Source: Ceriagrion tenellum
Taxonomy: Eukaryota; Arthropoda; Insecta; Odonata; Coenagrionidae
Reading direction: 5' to 3'
NCBI GenBank assembly: GCA_963169105.1
Contig: OY720642.1
Location: forward strand, 74,254,716 to 74,318,715
DNA length: 64,000 nucleotides
Part shown: piece after piece, positions 44,756 to 54,644 of the stretch
Position numbering within the stretch: the first letter of the stretch is position 1
Layout of the letters: each line of letters opens with the position of its first letter
Program-made: the position numbers and the translations under genes
The notes under the pieces: model-generated
What the model saw: the letters and a program-made list of their open reading frames with translations, nothing else
Told to the model about the DNA's origin: nothing
Databases searched by the model: none

Positions 44756-45235
44756 TTGTAGGAAGCATGGATTAAATATTGCATTATTAATGGTGCAATA
44801 ATATAGTTTTACGTGGGAGAATTTGCAAGTGATCAATGAAAATATCGAATTTAGTCGTTAACTTGACTAATTTTATTCGTGCGGTACGCTTGAAACTCCA
44901 TCACAAAGGAGGATTACTGTGATCTCGAAGAAATTACTGTGGTGACGATATGATTAATTTTCGAAAACAGGTAGGTTAAAATAAAAAAAAACTACACACT
45001 GATGATTCCTTGACGAGATTTAGGTATCAGAAATTCCTCATTTTTTTAAAATCATCTCTCTCTGGAGTGCACACACGTACCATTTTCCATGTAAAAGGGC
45101 TCGTATATTTATGGCAAATATCTTGTAAAGTAATGAGGCAAGAGGTTAAATGTTTGGTGCCATTGGAAGGGTGAGATATTTTTCTTTAAAATGAGACCAA
45201 ATTCATTGATTTCTAGGTGAAATAATATTTCGCTC
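44755..45235 (+). repeat. Dispersed repeat R1, copy d (tandem with copy c)
   Basis: Starts tttgtaggaagcatggatta directly after copy c and runs through gtgcggtacgcttgaaactc, acacacgtaccattttccatg and gggtgagatatttttc. Confidence 0.8.
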
Positions 45236-45239
45236 ATTC

Positions 45240-45885
45240 TACCTTACTACGCTCTTCCACGATAACTTTCACATAAACTAATCAGTAGTCAGACGCTATA
45301 TACGCATTCCCTATTCTATCTTTAAAATACGAAACCCATGAGGTAGTGAAAAACGCGCTTGCTGTGGTGACCAGCACAAAAATCTGTAATGTGATCATGG
45401 CTTATCCGCCATCTTTTTTAACCCCTTTTTTCCATTTTCGATTTCGGGCTGACGCACTCAATTTCCTTTTTTGCCATTTTTTCCGTCGATAACTCACTAT
45501 AAATCAGAATGCATTCACTTATTTAACATGGATTGCCATGACTTAATTTTTTATTCATTAAAATAATTTATAACCTGTATTCCCAATTAAAACTATGGCA
45601 AACTCGAGTATAGTCCATAGTATTAAGTATCCAACGCATGTTTCAAGAGTTATTGGCCATAAATTTCAAACGGTTGGAGGATATTCTAGCATTGCATCAG
45701 CTAATTCGGCCATTCTGTCTTGCTATCCATACGAAAGTAAGTAAAGAGCAGGGTGAAGCAATATGGTTGTTATTACGGTTGTTAGGCTTCAGTTTGATAA
45801 CGTAGTGCTTCTTCCGCCTGCCTCAATGGTCAAAGGAATTACTTTATTCCCAAATTTTTTCAAATAATTTTGCCCCACAAACCGC
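45240..45885. other. No gene recognised
   Basis: AT-rich; nothing supported. Confidence 0.3.
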
Positions 45886-46005
45886 CCCTAACGAAGGTTT
45901 TCATATACTACCTCTTTGTTTGTATATCTTCTTTGAGCACAGCAATTGTCTCTTTCTAATGAACGCTCTCTTAGCTTGGCTATTCTTCGCTTAATGTCGG
46001 TAGTA

Positions 46006-46780
46006 CGAGGGTCGTTCCGAAAGTAATGCCTCCTATTTTTATTCATGGAAACTACAGGAGATACATAAGTTACAACAGCACAGCTAAATAGACCAATATT
46101 TCAGCTAAAGACTGTCATTTTTCCACATAGTCACAACCATTCGTTATGCACTTTTGCCAACGATGAACCAGAGCCTGCATGCCGCGCTGGTAAAAATCGG
46201 AACCAGCTGAGGGTAACTACTTCCTTACAGCTTTGACAACAGCATCCGAGTCTTGAATGGAAACAATTCCTTGGAAACAATGTTCCAACATTGTTTCGAA
46301 GGAATTACAGCCGAAATTCAGGTTTGCACACAATTCTCTGGTCGTTATCCACCGATCAGCACGGATGAGTTGATCAAGACGCTCTTCATTGCGAGGGATG
46401 ACAGCTGTGCAGGGTCGACCGGGCCGTGGCTTGTCATGCACACCCTTTTCACCACCTTGAAAATGCCGTACCCATCGTCTCACGTTGCTCCCGTCTATTG
46501 AATCATCTCCATACACCTTTAGCAAGCGTTGAGGCATTTCAATTGGCGCAATTTCTTCAGCAGTGAGGAATTCAACCACACATCGCTGTTTTATACGCGC
46601 GTCCATATCAGACTCCGTTTTGGAACACTCCTCTGCTGGCGCCAATTACCGCAGAACAACGGAACCACTTGCAAATGATAGAGGAAGGTTCAAGCATTAG
46701 CACTGCACCAACGACATCTAGCACGGACATCCAAAGTCACAACATAAAAATAGGAGGCATTACTTTCGGAACGACCCTCG
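46006..46780 (-). mobile_element. Mariner element, internally deleted (775 bp, TA target)
   Basis: Perfect or near-perfect inverted ends starting cgagggtcgttccgaaagta, with TA at 46004-46005 and 46781-46782. A full mariner is about 1.3 kb, so about 0.5 kb is missing. The transposase remnant is on the minus strand. The intact ends mean it could still be moved by an active transposase elsewhere. Confidence 0.95.
46217..46645 (-). pseudogene. Mariner transposase remnant, catalytic core deleted
   Basis: The frame starts at a degenerate N-terminus and reads IKQRCVVEFLTAEEIAPIEM, SNVRRWVRHFQGGEKGVHDK, PRPGRPCTAVIPRNEERLDQ and ITTRELCANLNFGCNSFETM. These are the paired helix-turn-helix domains and the GRPR hook of mariner. 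It then jumps to DSDAVVKAVRK and, past a stop, FYQRGMQALVHRW. That is the transposase C-terminus. The D,D34D catalytic domain lies in the deleted part. Confidence 0.95.
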
Positions 46781-46874
46781 TACTTCTTCCGTCCGACGTG
46801 GTGGTACTTCCAAGATATATCTCGGGAGTGTGAGGAGTATCTTATCTCATCATAAAACGTCTAATATACTCGTC

Positions 46875-47370
46875 AAATAAAGTATCTAGTGTGTCCTCCT
46901 TTGGTGATCATCACATTAATTGACAGAATTGGAATAGTAATGCCCCTACCTGGAATTTCACTATTCTATGCTTACTCTATCTATTATTTGTCCAAAAAAA
47001 CTTATATCATTTTCCGTTGACAGCCTAAAGTAAAATGCGTTCTCGCTACAATTTTCTTGATTAACGCATAAAACCAAGATTTTAAACAGCTGAAAACATT
47101 TCCCTTTTTATTCTTGAGGAAAGAATCCTGTTCTTAATTTGTGGAATAGATGCCCTAGCTACCTTTGTTGGCGATTTCGTGAGCAGTTGATGTTTATCAC
47201 TGTTTACATTAGGATTCTTTAAAAAAAAGTGCAAACTCTTATAGGATAAACTATGATTGAATTCGATGGCTGAAGTTGATTGTTGAGGAAAACCAATTTC
47301 ACTAGTATATTCTCAAAGAGCAGGTTTTCCATTTTGAATCGGTAAAAGGTATTTTTTTTTGTAAAAGAGA
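46875..47370. other. No gene recognised
   Basis: AT-rich sequence with no supported feature. Confidence 0.3.
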
Positions 47371-47374
47371 AAGG

Positions 47375-48015
47375 CTTAAGCTGAGAATTTTCCTGCCAGC
47401 TCCACCCCATCCTACCTGTCGCGTTTTTCCTCCTCCTCCTCTTTCCGATTTCTTTTCAAATAAGTTATTATTTCCTCTTCCTCGAATTCCATTCACTCTC
47501 GAGAATGCCGAACCGCTACCATTTCAATTCCTTTTCCCTCCCGTGACTTTTCTTTCTTCCCGGGTCAAATGGCAGAAGATGAGACTAGAGAATCTCCCTC
47601 AGGGCTGCCCTACCATTCCATCTGCTCCCCTCTACGGCCTCACTATCTTCCGCCTCCCGACCGCCCTTCCCCCACCCCCGCCTCCCTTTCGTGGACCTGA
47701 CATTTTGAGTCGACAGAGAGAATCCAATCAATAACACGTGAATCCAAGAGCGGTTGACACGAATTCAACGGAGTTTCAAAACTCTGGCGGTGGGCGACGT
47801 TCGTCCGGATTCATTCTAAGAGGTTGCGTGCGTCCGTTGTCGTCATATCTGCCGCTGCCGACGTCGGAGATCACATTAGAAATTTAAACGCTCCGGACGC
47901 CCCGTTACGCGGCGGTGGAGCGAAAGGATATTGTTCCGGTTCGCGGGGCTCTCTATAAGGGGGAGGATAGTGACGCAAGCAACCTCTTCGAGTCAATAAG
48001 TGTCCCGCGGAAAGT
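47375..48015. other. GC-richer island, function unknown
   Basis: Pyrimidine-rich first half, CpG-rich second half (for example ctgccgctgccgacgtcgg and ggacgccccgttacgcggcg). No frame matches anything known. Could be a promoter or conserved noncoding island; nothing in the sequence decides it. Confidence 0.3.
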
Positions 48016-48084
48016 CCATGGTGAAGGAGCCAGTTTGAAGGCGACTTCAGTCGTATGAAAGGGTGTAGGGTGTAACCTTGTGGA

Positions 48085-48760
48085 AATATTGTATCTACAT
48101 CTACATATACCTATTACCCTGCCAGCCACCACAAGGGTGTTTGGCAGGGGGTGAATTATCAACAGCATGAACTAGGGCGAAGAAATTTACTTTCACCAAC
48201 ATGCACCAAGTTATGGGTATGCTGCAAATGCTACAGAAACCACTAAATTCATCTATAATGTAGCTACGTAAACGTGACACTAGAGTCATGCAGGGAACAT
48301 GCAAAAAATGGTATTAGCACTACTCGGCAGAATTAGAAACATGCATTAGGGGGCTTATGAATTAATCAGCTACACTACCTGTCAACTAATTTACTTCTAT
48401 GCCTCAACGCTGCCATAATGTTCTCTTATCGATCGCGGGAAAAACCTATATGCTCTACAATCTATTTCCCTTATTTTATTTTCATGATCTGATCTACCGA
48501 AGTATGTTGGAGTTCGTTAGATATTGAAAACGTCTTCTGAAAATAAATCGGTTTTGAATTTACATAAAAGATTGAGTCTAATTTTCAATCGACGGTCTGA
48601 TAGTGATTACCATCCTGGTTTCTCCAAGAGGTCAGTTACACTAACGAGACTATCATAACGGCCTTTCACGTATCTTGCTGATCTTCTCTGTTCGCATTCA
48701 AACTGTTTTTAAGCCTACCTCATGTGAATCCCAAACACTGGCAGTCTAAGAAGGGAAAAG
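48085..48760 (-). pseudogene. Family N relative: shared 3' tail, different RT body
   Basis: The left 70 bp (atctacatctacat, accctgccagccaccacaag, ggcagggggtg) are the family N 3' end. The rest encodes on minus QRRSARYVKGRYDSLVSVTD, LLEKPGW, SLSDRRLKIRLNLLCKFKTD, RTPTYFGRSDHENKIREI. This is a CR1/Jockey-like C-terminus clearly distinct from other copies here, with a stop after PGW. Confidence 0.85.
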
Positions 48761-48806
48761 TTGCTGATTTCTCTAACTTTATCGTCGCACCGCCCTGTTT
48801 TGATGA

Positions 48807-48848
48807 ACACTGACCATGGTTTTGAGACTATATGTCATTATCAAGGTG
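48807..48848 (-). ncRNA. Degenerate hammerhead-like motif
   Basis: Minus strand: CACC, core TTGATAA, extra T, GAC-ATATA-GTC plus two inserted bases, AAAA in place of GAAA, CC-AT-GG and GTC. Then AGTG can pair with CACC after one mismatch. The scaffold is recognisable but key core bases are lost. Confidence 0.45.
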
Positions 48849-48870
48849 CAGTTGTTCACATTATGATTCT

Positions 48871-48877
48871 ATATATA
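48871..48877 (-). promoter_or_regulatory. TATA box of ribozyme element
   Basis: tatatat on the minus strand, 26 bases before the core at 48844, preceded (48890-48955) by a strand that is pyrimidine-rich when read on minus. Confidence 0.45.
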
Positions 48878-48999
48878 CCCCCTAGCAGAAAAAAGATAGG
48901 TAGGGGGGATCAGGTTATGACGAAGGAGAGGGTAAGGGAGGGGACATGAACAGGTGGGGGTTTCAGGGTGACCTAATAACAATGAAATAACAGTAGGGT

Positions 49000-49620
49000 G
49001 GAAACATAAAAAGGAGAAAATAACAGGTTGAGTTCAAGGTCAGAAAATAACAACCAGATTAGTGGATCACAGGACATGTAGGGAGACTTAAATTGAAAAG
49101 AGGCGATTGAGTCATAAAAACTACGTCATTACAAGTATTGTCCAGGCTATTCACAATTTCATATTGCTCGCAGAAATCCAGTTTTGACGCTTTGTCATTA
49201 AAATGTAAAAAAATCCAGGTCAAAATTGCTAAAATGATTAAAACTATTCAAGTGTTTGGCAAAACAAGATTTTCCGTCATTATTTATCAAGAAATCCTCT
49301 GTATTTCTATAACTCTATCCCTAAATTGTTGACCAGTTTGACTGATAAACGTAATATTACGGTCCTAACATTTTATCTTGTAGACTACACCTCTGTTTAT
49401 ATTGTCGTAAAGGTCTTACTTATGGTCAAACTTCAGTCGTTATCTAAATAAAGGGAAAAAACAAAGAGGAGACGCATGCTTTTTTAACCTATTGACGTCC
49501 ATAATTTTTATTTTTTATTTTTGACGTTTTGCGTCATTTATACCGTTGCAAATGACACGTCACATTCAATTCTACATTTTTTGTATATTTAAGAATTTTA
49601 ACAAACCCTGGATGAGGCAA
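49000..49620. other. No gene recognised
   Basis: AT-rich sequence; no terminal repeats or motifs supported. Confidence 0.3.
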
Positions 49621-49669
49621 TTGAAGGAAGAAATATGCAGGGAAATAGGGCCATACCCATGCTGAATAG

Positions 49670-50040
49670 CACTTTATGGGACCAAATCATCTCCGAAGGT
49701 TCCATATGGTTTTTTCCTCTTCCACTCTTCTGTACACTTCATCGTCTCTTCTTTTGTCCGTCCATTCAGCATCCTTCTCCAGCACCAGATTTCAAAGGCT
49801 TCTTGTCTCTTCTGGGCAGATTTTCTAATGGTATGTACATGCTTTCGATCCATAGAATGCCACGCACCATACAAATGTTTTCACACACTGTTTCCTGGTT
49901 GGTAGTTTGAGCACATCTTCTTTGAGCACAGCAGTTGCCTTTTTCCCATGAATGCCGTCTTAGCTTGGCTGCCCTCTGCTCTATGTCCGTAGTACATCTT
50001 CCGTCCCAGTGATGGTACTTACGTAATGTTTAAAGTTTAA
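49670..50040 (-). pseudogene. RTE-like RT fragment, preserving the mariner's empty site
   Basis: Minus strand: STITGTEDVLRT, IEQRAAKLRRHSWEK, KEDVLKLPTRKQCVKTFVW, then the frame 49874-49674 with RQEAFEIWCWRRMLNGRTKE. This is the same region as 45890-46870. The matching insertion point reads gtagTAcatcttcc with a single TA. Confidence 0.8.
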
Positions 50041-50491
50041 GTATTTTTTTTTTGTTCCGTGTTTATGGTTTAGATGAAACATGCAAATATTTCAATTGCA
50101 TTTAACACAAAAAACTACAAAATGCAAGCCTGATTATTTTTAAATATGACTTGTGACTATTTGTACGGCCAGTGTTAACAAATAACATTTATTCATCTCG
50201 TAGAGCTCTGAATTTTAGGTATGTAGACAATTGGTTACTTGGAGGGAGCATTTGGAAAGTTTAGAAAAGTATCGTTGGGGAGTGAATGGGTTATTATTGC
50301 CACCAACATACATAAACGGAATCTAGGGTACTTCTCATAACTTCGTACTTTCGTTCGCTAATTTTTTTGGGTAAGATGTTTTGTGATTGGATAGAGGAAA
50401 AATATAACTAATAACTTCAGGCATCACTATGTGGAACCCTCCATATCGGAAATAAAAATACTCTAGTAATGGTCCACTAAATAGATTTTTT

Positions 50492-50535
50492 GCTTACGAC
50501 CCGGGGTTTTGTCACATAATGACATCTTCAAGTAA
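50492..50535 (-). ncRNA. Hammerhead-like ribozyme motif with matched helix I
   Basis: Minus strand: GTTAC, core TTGAAGA, extra T, GTCA-ttatg-TGAC, AAAA, ACC-CCG-GGT as helix III, then GTC cleavage triplet and GTAAGC. Helix I is TTAC with GTAA, four perfect pairs, followed by an internal loop and three further A-T pairs. C3 is T and G12 is A. Confidence 0.65.
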
Positions 50536-50555
50536 CAAATATTATTCCACATGCG

Positions 50556-50563
50556 TATATATA
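50556..50563 (-). promoter_or_regulatory. TATA box of ribozyme element (minus arm)
   Basis: tatatata, 24 bases upstream of the core of the minus-strand motif. Confidence 0.5.
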
Positions 50564-50634
50564 CAAAATCAGAGGAAGTAGTCGTTGGATAGCCCTTCTC
50601 CCTCCCCTCCCTTCCCCTTCTTTCTCTGATTTTG

Positions 50635-50644
50635 TATATATATA
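50635..50644 (+). promoter_or_regulatory. TATA box of ribozyme element (plus arm)
   Basis: tatatatata, 24 bases upstream of the core at 50669, preceded by the C/T tract 50590-50628. Confidence 0.5.
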
Positions 50645-50664
50645 CGCATGTAGAATAATATTTG

Positions 50665-50706
50665 TTATATGAAGATGTAATTATGTGACGAAACCCCAGG
50701 TCGTAA
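50665..50706 (+). ncRNA. Hammerhead-like ribozyme motif with matched helix I
   Basis: TTAT, core ATGAAGA, extra T, GTAA-ttatg-TGAC (one mismatch), GAAA (50690-50693), ACC-CCA-GGT helix III, cleavage triplet GTC ending at 50702, then GTAA. Helix I keeps four pairs including a G-T pair where the other arm has C-G. Confidence 0.65.
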
Positions 50707-51099
50707 GCAACAAATCTATTTAGTGGGCCATTACTAGAGTATTTTATTTTCCGATATGGATAGAGGAATACAAAAGTTTCAGGAAATAGAAGCGCAGACG
50801 ATGATTTTATACTATGTATTTCGACAGTTTTCTTAATTGTTTATATATTCCACAGCGGTTTATATTATGACTGTGATGCCTCTTTCAAACAATTCCTAGT
50901 TGACTTAACCAGATGCTAATAGGCGTTGCCTTGTCACCAACTTAAAGTCAACGGAGAGTTTCAGTGAAGTGTATTCTTTCGGACTCTCATTAAATTGGCA
51001 AGGATATTATATAAGACACTGTCTCTGGCGTTACTCGGTGGAATTCCTTCATAATGAAAGAAAAAACGAGTACTTGGAATTGTAATTCAACACTTTATT

Positions 51100-51182
51100 T
51101 GAAGCAACACGACCTAGGTTTCGGCATATCATGCCATAATCAGTTTTTTTGTTGGCATGGTATGTTGAAACCTAGGTTGCTT
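51100..51182. mobile_element. Inverted pair of hammerhead-like motifs, CCTAGGTCGTG subfamily
   Basis: The minus arm reads CTGATTA (51143-51137), extra T, GGCAT-gat-ATGCC, GAAA (51122-51119), CC-TA-GG, GTC, GTGTTGC. The plus arm has ggcatggtatgttGAAACCTAGG (GAAA at 51167-51170). A T-rich spacer separates them. Same subfamily as the 41.1-kb locus. Confidence 0.6.
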
Positions 51183-51189
51183 TAAATAA

Positions 51190-51590
51190 TGAGCAGAGTC
51201 ATGGCTGTTTGACATTGGCATTTGTCTTTTTAATTGAGGATATTATAAATAGAATAAATCATTATTTTCTGTTTGCATATGGAAAAAATGAAATAGACCG
51301 CGTTCATGAAACCAGTACCAAATTCTGGAAGGTTAAGTACGGGCACACAGCACGTGTTTGCTATGATTACGCTCTTTCTTCGTTCTCCATCGAGCGATGT
51401 AAACGTGTTTATGTTTTATAAACATGAAAAGCGACTTCAAGTGTTTAACATGTTCGCTCATAAAATCTGACGAACTGTGACTCCAGCAAAGGAGCTCCCA
51501 GAATCCCACGCAGGTGGGAGTTTTTGTTTGCTAAAAAGAGCCATGTCGGTGCTTCAGAAATATAGGTGGGTGTATACAGTAACTGTCACT
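51190..51590. other. No gene recognised
   Basis: A 70-codon plus frame (51209-51421) has no recognised features. Confidence 0.3.
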
Positions 51591-51594
51591 CAAA

Positions 51595-51965
51595 TTCGCG
51601 CGGTGCTACGAGGAGTACCTCCAGGTTAGCGTACCGGAGTGGAAACGAGAGGTGAGTGCCGGAGATGAATGGATGCTAAGGGCGAGGATGCTGTGAGACT
51701 GTTGAAAGGAAATACGTAGGATGATGGGGCGGTTGTTTAGTGGGAAAAAGCGGGGGTGGGCTGGTTTGAATGGGTTTCGGGGGGGAGGGACTGCGGAGAA
51801 AGGGGGGGGAAGTGGGCGTAATCGGAGGGGGATGAGAGGTGTGTGTGGCAAGGGGCGAGAGATTTAATGGCTGACATTGTATGCGTACATGTTGTTCTCC
51901 CGCGGGGAAAGTGTTGTGATGGAGCACGCACATAATGCGAGGCGAGAAGGAGATATCGGCAAGAG
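51595..51965. other. GC-richer, purine-skewed island
   Basis: G-rich on plus (for example gggtttcggggggagggac). Three overlapping minus frames of 81, 85 and 147 codons are Pro/Ser-rich composition effects. No recognised function. Confidence 0.3.
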
Positions 51966-51984
51966 TTGGGAAGTAGTTTTTGCT

Positions 51985-52384
51985 CGTGGGGCCGTTCGAT
52001 GTATCGAATACGATATGCGATAATCTGGAGATATCGCTCCGTTATCTGTTTGCTCGAATTACTACCACAGTAAGGACTTAAGCCGAATATAGGCGTAAAA
52101 GATGAGGCTTTGGGAGGTGAAATGGTTAAGTGTATAGCGGGAGTGTTTGAGAGTTGCTCAGTTTTTGTTATTGTCGCCAATTGGGAGTGGAAAGAATGAA
52201 TATTTGTGCCTATATGTTCGGCAATGTCTCTCTATAATATTATTGCTTCTGTCGGACCTAGACGTGTAGTGAGGCGTCAAAATGATATTCTCTGTGTCAC
52301 TCTCAAATACACCTGATCTACATTCCTCATTAAAATTAACCCTAGCTAGTAGTCTCCAAGTTTCTTTCGGCTCCCAACTTTTAA
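51985..52384 (-). pseudogene. Family N variant, 3' tail replaced
   Basis: gggaggtgaaatggttaagt, tgttcggcaatgtctctct and cgtcaaaatgatattctct are family N. The left end carries gagatatcgctccgttatctg instead of the usual gcgagcc block. A second copy with the same odd end is at 52600. Confidence 0.75.
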
Positions 52385-52588
52385 GGCCTGATTACACGAT
52401 ACATAAACCTGTACGTGTTCATGTACAAGTTCATGAACGGATGCATGACCCAAATAGAACAAGTTCCATTTCCCTGTTCACGCGTTCATGCATTCGTACA
52501 AGTTGGTGTGGCTACACGGTGGATTTTCGCGTTCATTCACGCGTTCATACATTTACTCGTACGGGTTAATGTATCGTGCAACCAGGGA
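52385..52588. mobile_element. MITE, 204 bp, TTAA (or TTA) target duplication
   Basis: Left end ggcctgattacacgatacat, right end the reverse complement of tccctggttgcacgatacat. About 30 bp of inverted ends with internal repeats of gttcatg. TTAA on both sides (52381-52384, 52589-52592). The TTAA suggests piggyBac; the GGCC start suggests PIF/Harbinger. Unresolved. Confidence 0.7.
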
Positions 52589-52599
52589 TTAAGAGGTGG

Positions 52600-52870
52600 T
52601 GCCATCTGATGTATCGCAAGCGATACGATAAGCTTGAGATATCGCTCCGTCATCTGCTGGCTCAATTTACCACCACAGTTAGAAAATTAGCCGAAAATAG
52701 GCGTGAAGGATAAGATTTGGGGAAGTAAAATGGTGAAGTGTATTTTGGGTATGTTTTTAGTGGAGCTCCTTTATATTTACGCTCACTTATTGTGCGTGGA
52801 AAGAACGAAATTGTGTATCTATTTGTTCGGTAATGTATCTCTTATTTTACCGCTGGCTCTTACTCGATAT
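52600..52870 (-). pseudogene. Family N variant, second copy of the replaced-tail form
   Basis: gagatatcgctccgtcatctg, accaccacagt and aaatggtgaagtgtattttg repeat the start of the previous copy 610 bp away. Truncated near 52860. Confidence 0.75.
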
Positions 52871-52914
52871 TACTTGTGCTTGGCTTCAGTTTATTCTATA
52901 ATAGAAACCCTTAA

Positions 52915-53300
52915 ATAATAATAATAATGTTTATTATCCAGAGACCATGTACATGTTATAGGATTCGTCAGGTTTTACAAAAAAAATTAAAAATAGTTAA
53001 CAATAAAAACAGAATCTGGTTCATATAACAATATACAATCACAGTAGTGGGTTTCAAAAGGTCATTTGGACATATCCTACATTTAGGTATTCCTCAATTC
53101 AGTAATACAATTTACTGAAAACCCTTGCTTGCATTGTATTCATAAGATATCAACGTGCGACACTTGGTTTGGTGCATGAAATTGGAATTTATTTGCTCTG
53201 ATTGGTGAATACTCAGAAATTTTCGGAAAAATATAAATTTCTTCTGTAATTATTTTGAACATTACAATTCCTGTACAATTGAACATTTGAAACGTTGGTT
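52915..53300 (-). pseudogene. Possible non-LTR 3' UTR with (TTA)n-like tail
   Basis: aataataataatgtttatta followed by ccagagaccatgtacatg looks like a reversed 3' terminus with a trinucleotide tail, as at 10715. No coding part can be followed. Confidence 0.35.
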
Positions 53301-53616
53301 TTTACAGCAATGAACAAAGAACACTAAATTTATAAATTTAAAAAAAATTAAAAAAATAAAAATAAATTAAAAAAAAAACAAAAAAAATATACACCCAATT
53401 TTCCCGAATTACCGATACACCCTATTATTTACACTGTCGAAGCGTAAATTCGACAGCTTAGTGAGGAGGAGGATATTCATCATGATATTTTCGAAGTCCA
53501 GTGTCTTCGGCAAAATATATGGTATATTATTTCGTCCACGAGGACCTCAATAGTAACAATACATCAATTTTGATCATGATTTCATTTCTGAAGGGATCAT
53601 AGAAAGGTCAGTTTCT

Positions 53617-53970
53617 CATCTACATACTACCCTGCGATCCGCTGCATGGGCGTGTTGCAGGGGGTGTTAGAACACCCGCATTTTAAAGGTGTAAAAGTTT
53701 TGGGAGATGAAATAGCGAAGTGTATTATGAGACCGTATTAAGTGGAGCTCAGTTTTTATTGTGGTCACTTGCTGTGCATGGATAGAACGAATTTATTACC
53801 TATCTGTTCGGCAATGTATCTCTCTTATTTTATTGCATCTGTCGGGTCTAGAAATGTATTGTTGCGTCATAATAATATTCCCTGTGTCGCTCTGAAGCAG
53901 ACCTGTTCTAAATATCTCAAGCTTTCTAAACCTAGGCTGTAGTCTCCGAGTTTATAGCGGCTTCCGGCTT
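53617..53970 (-). pseudogene. Family N non-LTR 3' end
   Basis: catctacatactaccctgcg at the left, then the ttgcagggggtgttagaaca block, cggcaatgtatctctctta and ctctgaagcagacctgttc. Its RT-proximal end passes into the duplicated 310-bp unit. Confidence 0.85.
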
Positions 53971-54550
53971 TAAATCATAGTGACGTCTGATATATCCAAG
54001 GGCAATAGGACAAGCTGGAGGTAGAGTATTGAGATATTGACTCAAAAAGTTATTAAAAGAAATTGCTGAGCGCTATAATCAGGCTGAGACTGATTTTCTC
54101 CATAGTTGACAGCAGCGTTAGTTGATTCATTTAGCAGCTCTCTTCTGTCTGAGCGCTGTTTGTCTCTCGCCTGACAAGCACGGAGTTGACACGAGACGAG
54201 CGGTACTCAGGGATGAAATGGTTTCTGTTTGAAGCGTAAACCTAGGCTGTAGTCTCCGAGTTTTTAGCGTCTTCCGGCTTTAAATCATAGTGACGTCTGA
54301 TGTATCCAAGGGCAATAAGACAAGCTGGAGGTAGAGTATTGTGATATTGACTTAAAAAGATATCAAAAGAAATTGCAGAGCGCTATAATCAGGCTGAGAC
54401 TGATTTTCTCCATAGTTGACAGCAGCGTTAGTTGATTCATTTAGCAGCTCTCTTCTGTCTGAGCGCTGTTTGTCTCTCGCCTGACAAGCACGGAGTTGAC
54501 ACGAGACGAGCGGTACTCAGGGATGAAATGGTTTCCGTTTGAAGCGTAAA
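53931..54550. repeat. Tandem duplication, two units of exactly 310 bp
   Basis: cctaggctgtagtctccgag begins at 53931 and 54241, and the two units (to 54240 and 54550) differ at only a handful of sites. The first about 40 bp are family N sequence, so the unit was captured after that insertion. Confidence 0.97.
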
Positions 54551-54644
54551 CACATCACTACTCGGATGCTGTTAATACGGGTGGTACTTGTTGCATCACT
54601 TTCAACATAATAGATGAAAACTTATTTGTGGATATCAACTCAGC

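Larger units (their letters stand above)
45890..46870 (-). pseudogene. RTE-like RT fragment split by a mariner
   Basis: On the minus strand the flanks join to read STTTSDGRSTTDIKRRIAKL, then RDNCCAQRRYTNKEVVYEN. This is the YLGS-x-T-xDGR-TxEI-RRIA block that precedes the RTE-like thumb. A second copy, without the mariner, is at 49675-50040. Confidence 0.7.
50391..50772. mobile_element. Inverted pair of complete promoter-ribozyme units with flanking direct repeats
   Basis: The arms at about 50445-50575 and 50625-50757 are reverse complements. The loop (50576-50624) is a C/T tract. From the centre outward each arm has tctctgattttg, a TATA run, about 25 bp, and the hammerhead-like motif, then about 55 bp. 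tggatagaggaa is present at 50391 and at 50759 and may be a target duplication. The left side then has about 40 bp with no counterpart on the right. Confidence 0.75.

Noticed and set aside
46253..46501. 82-codon plus-strand frame
   Set aside because: Antisense shadow of the mariner transposase remnant.
51606..52180. Overlapping Pro/Ser-rich minus-strand frames up to 147 codons
   Set aside because: They arise from a G-rich plus strand and run into a retrotransposon end.
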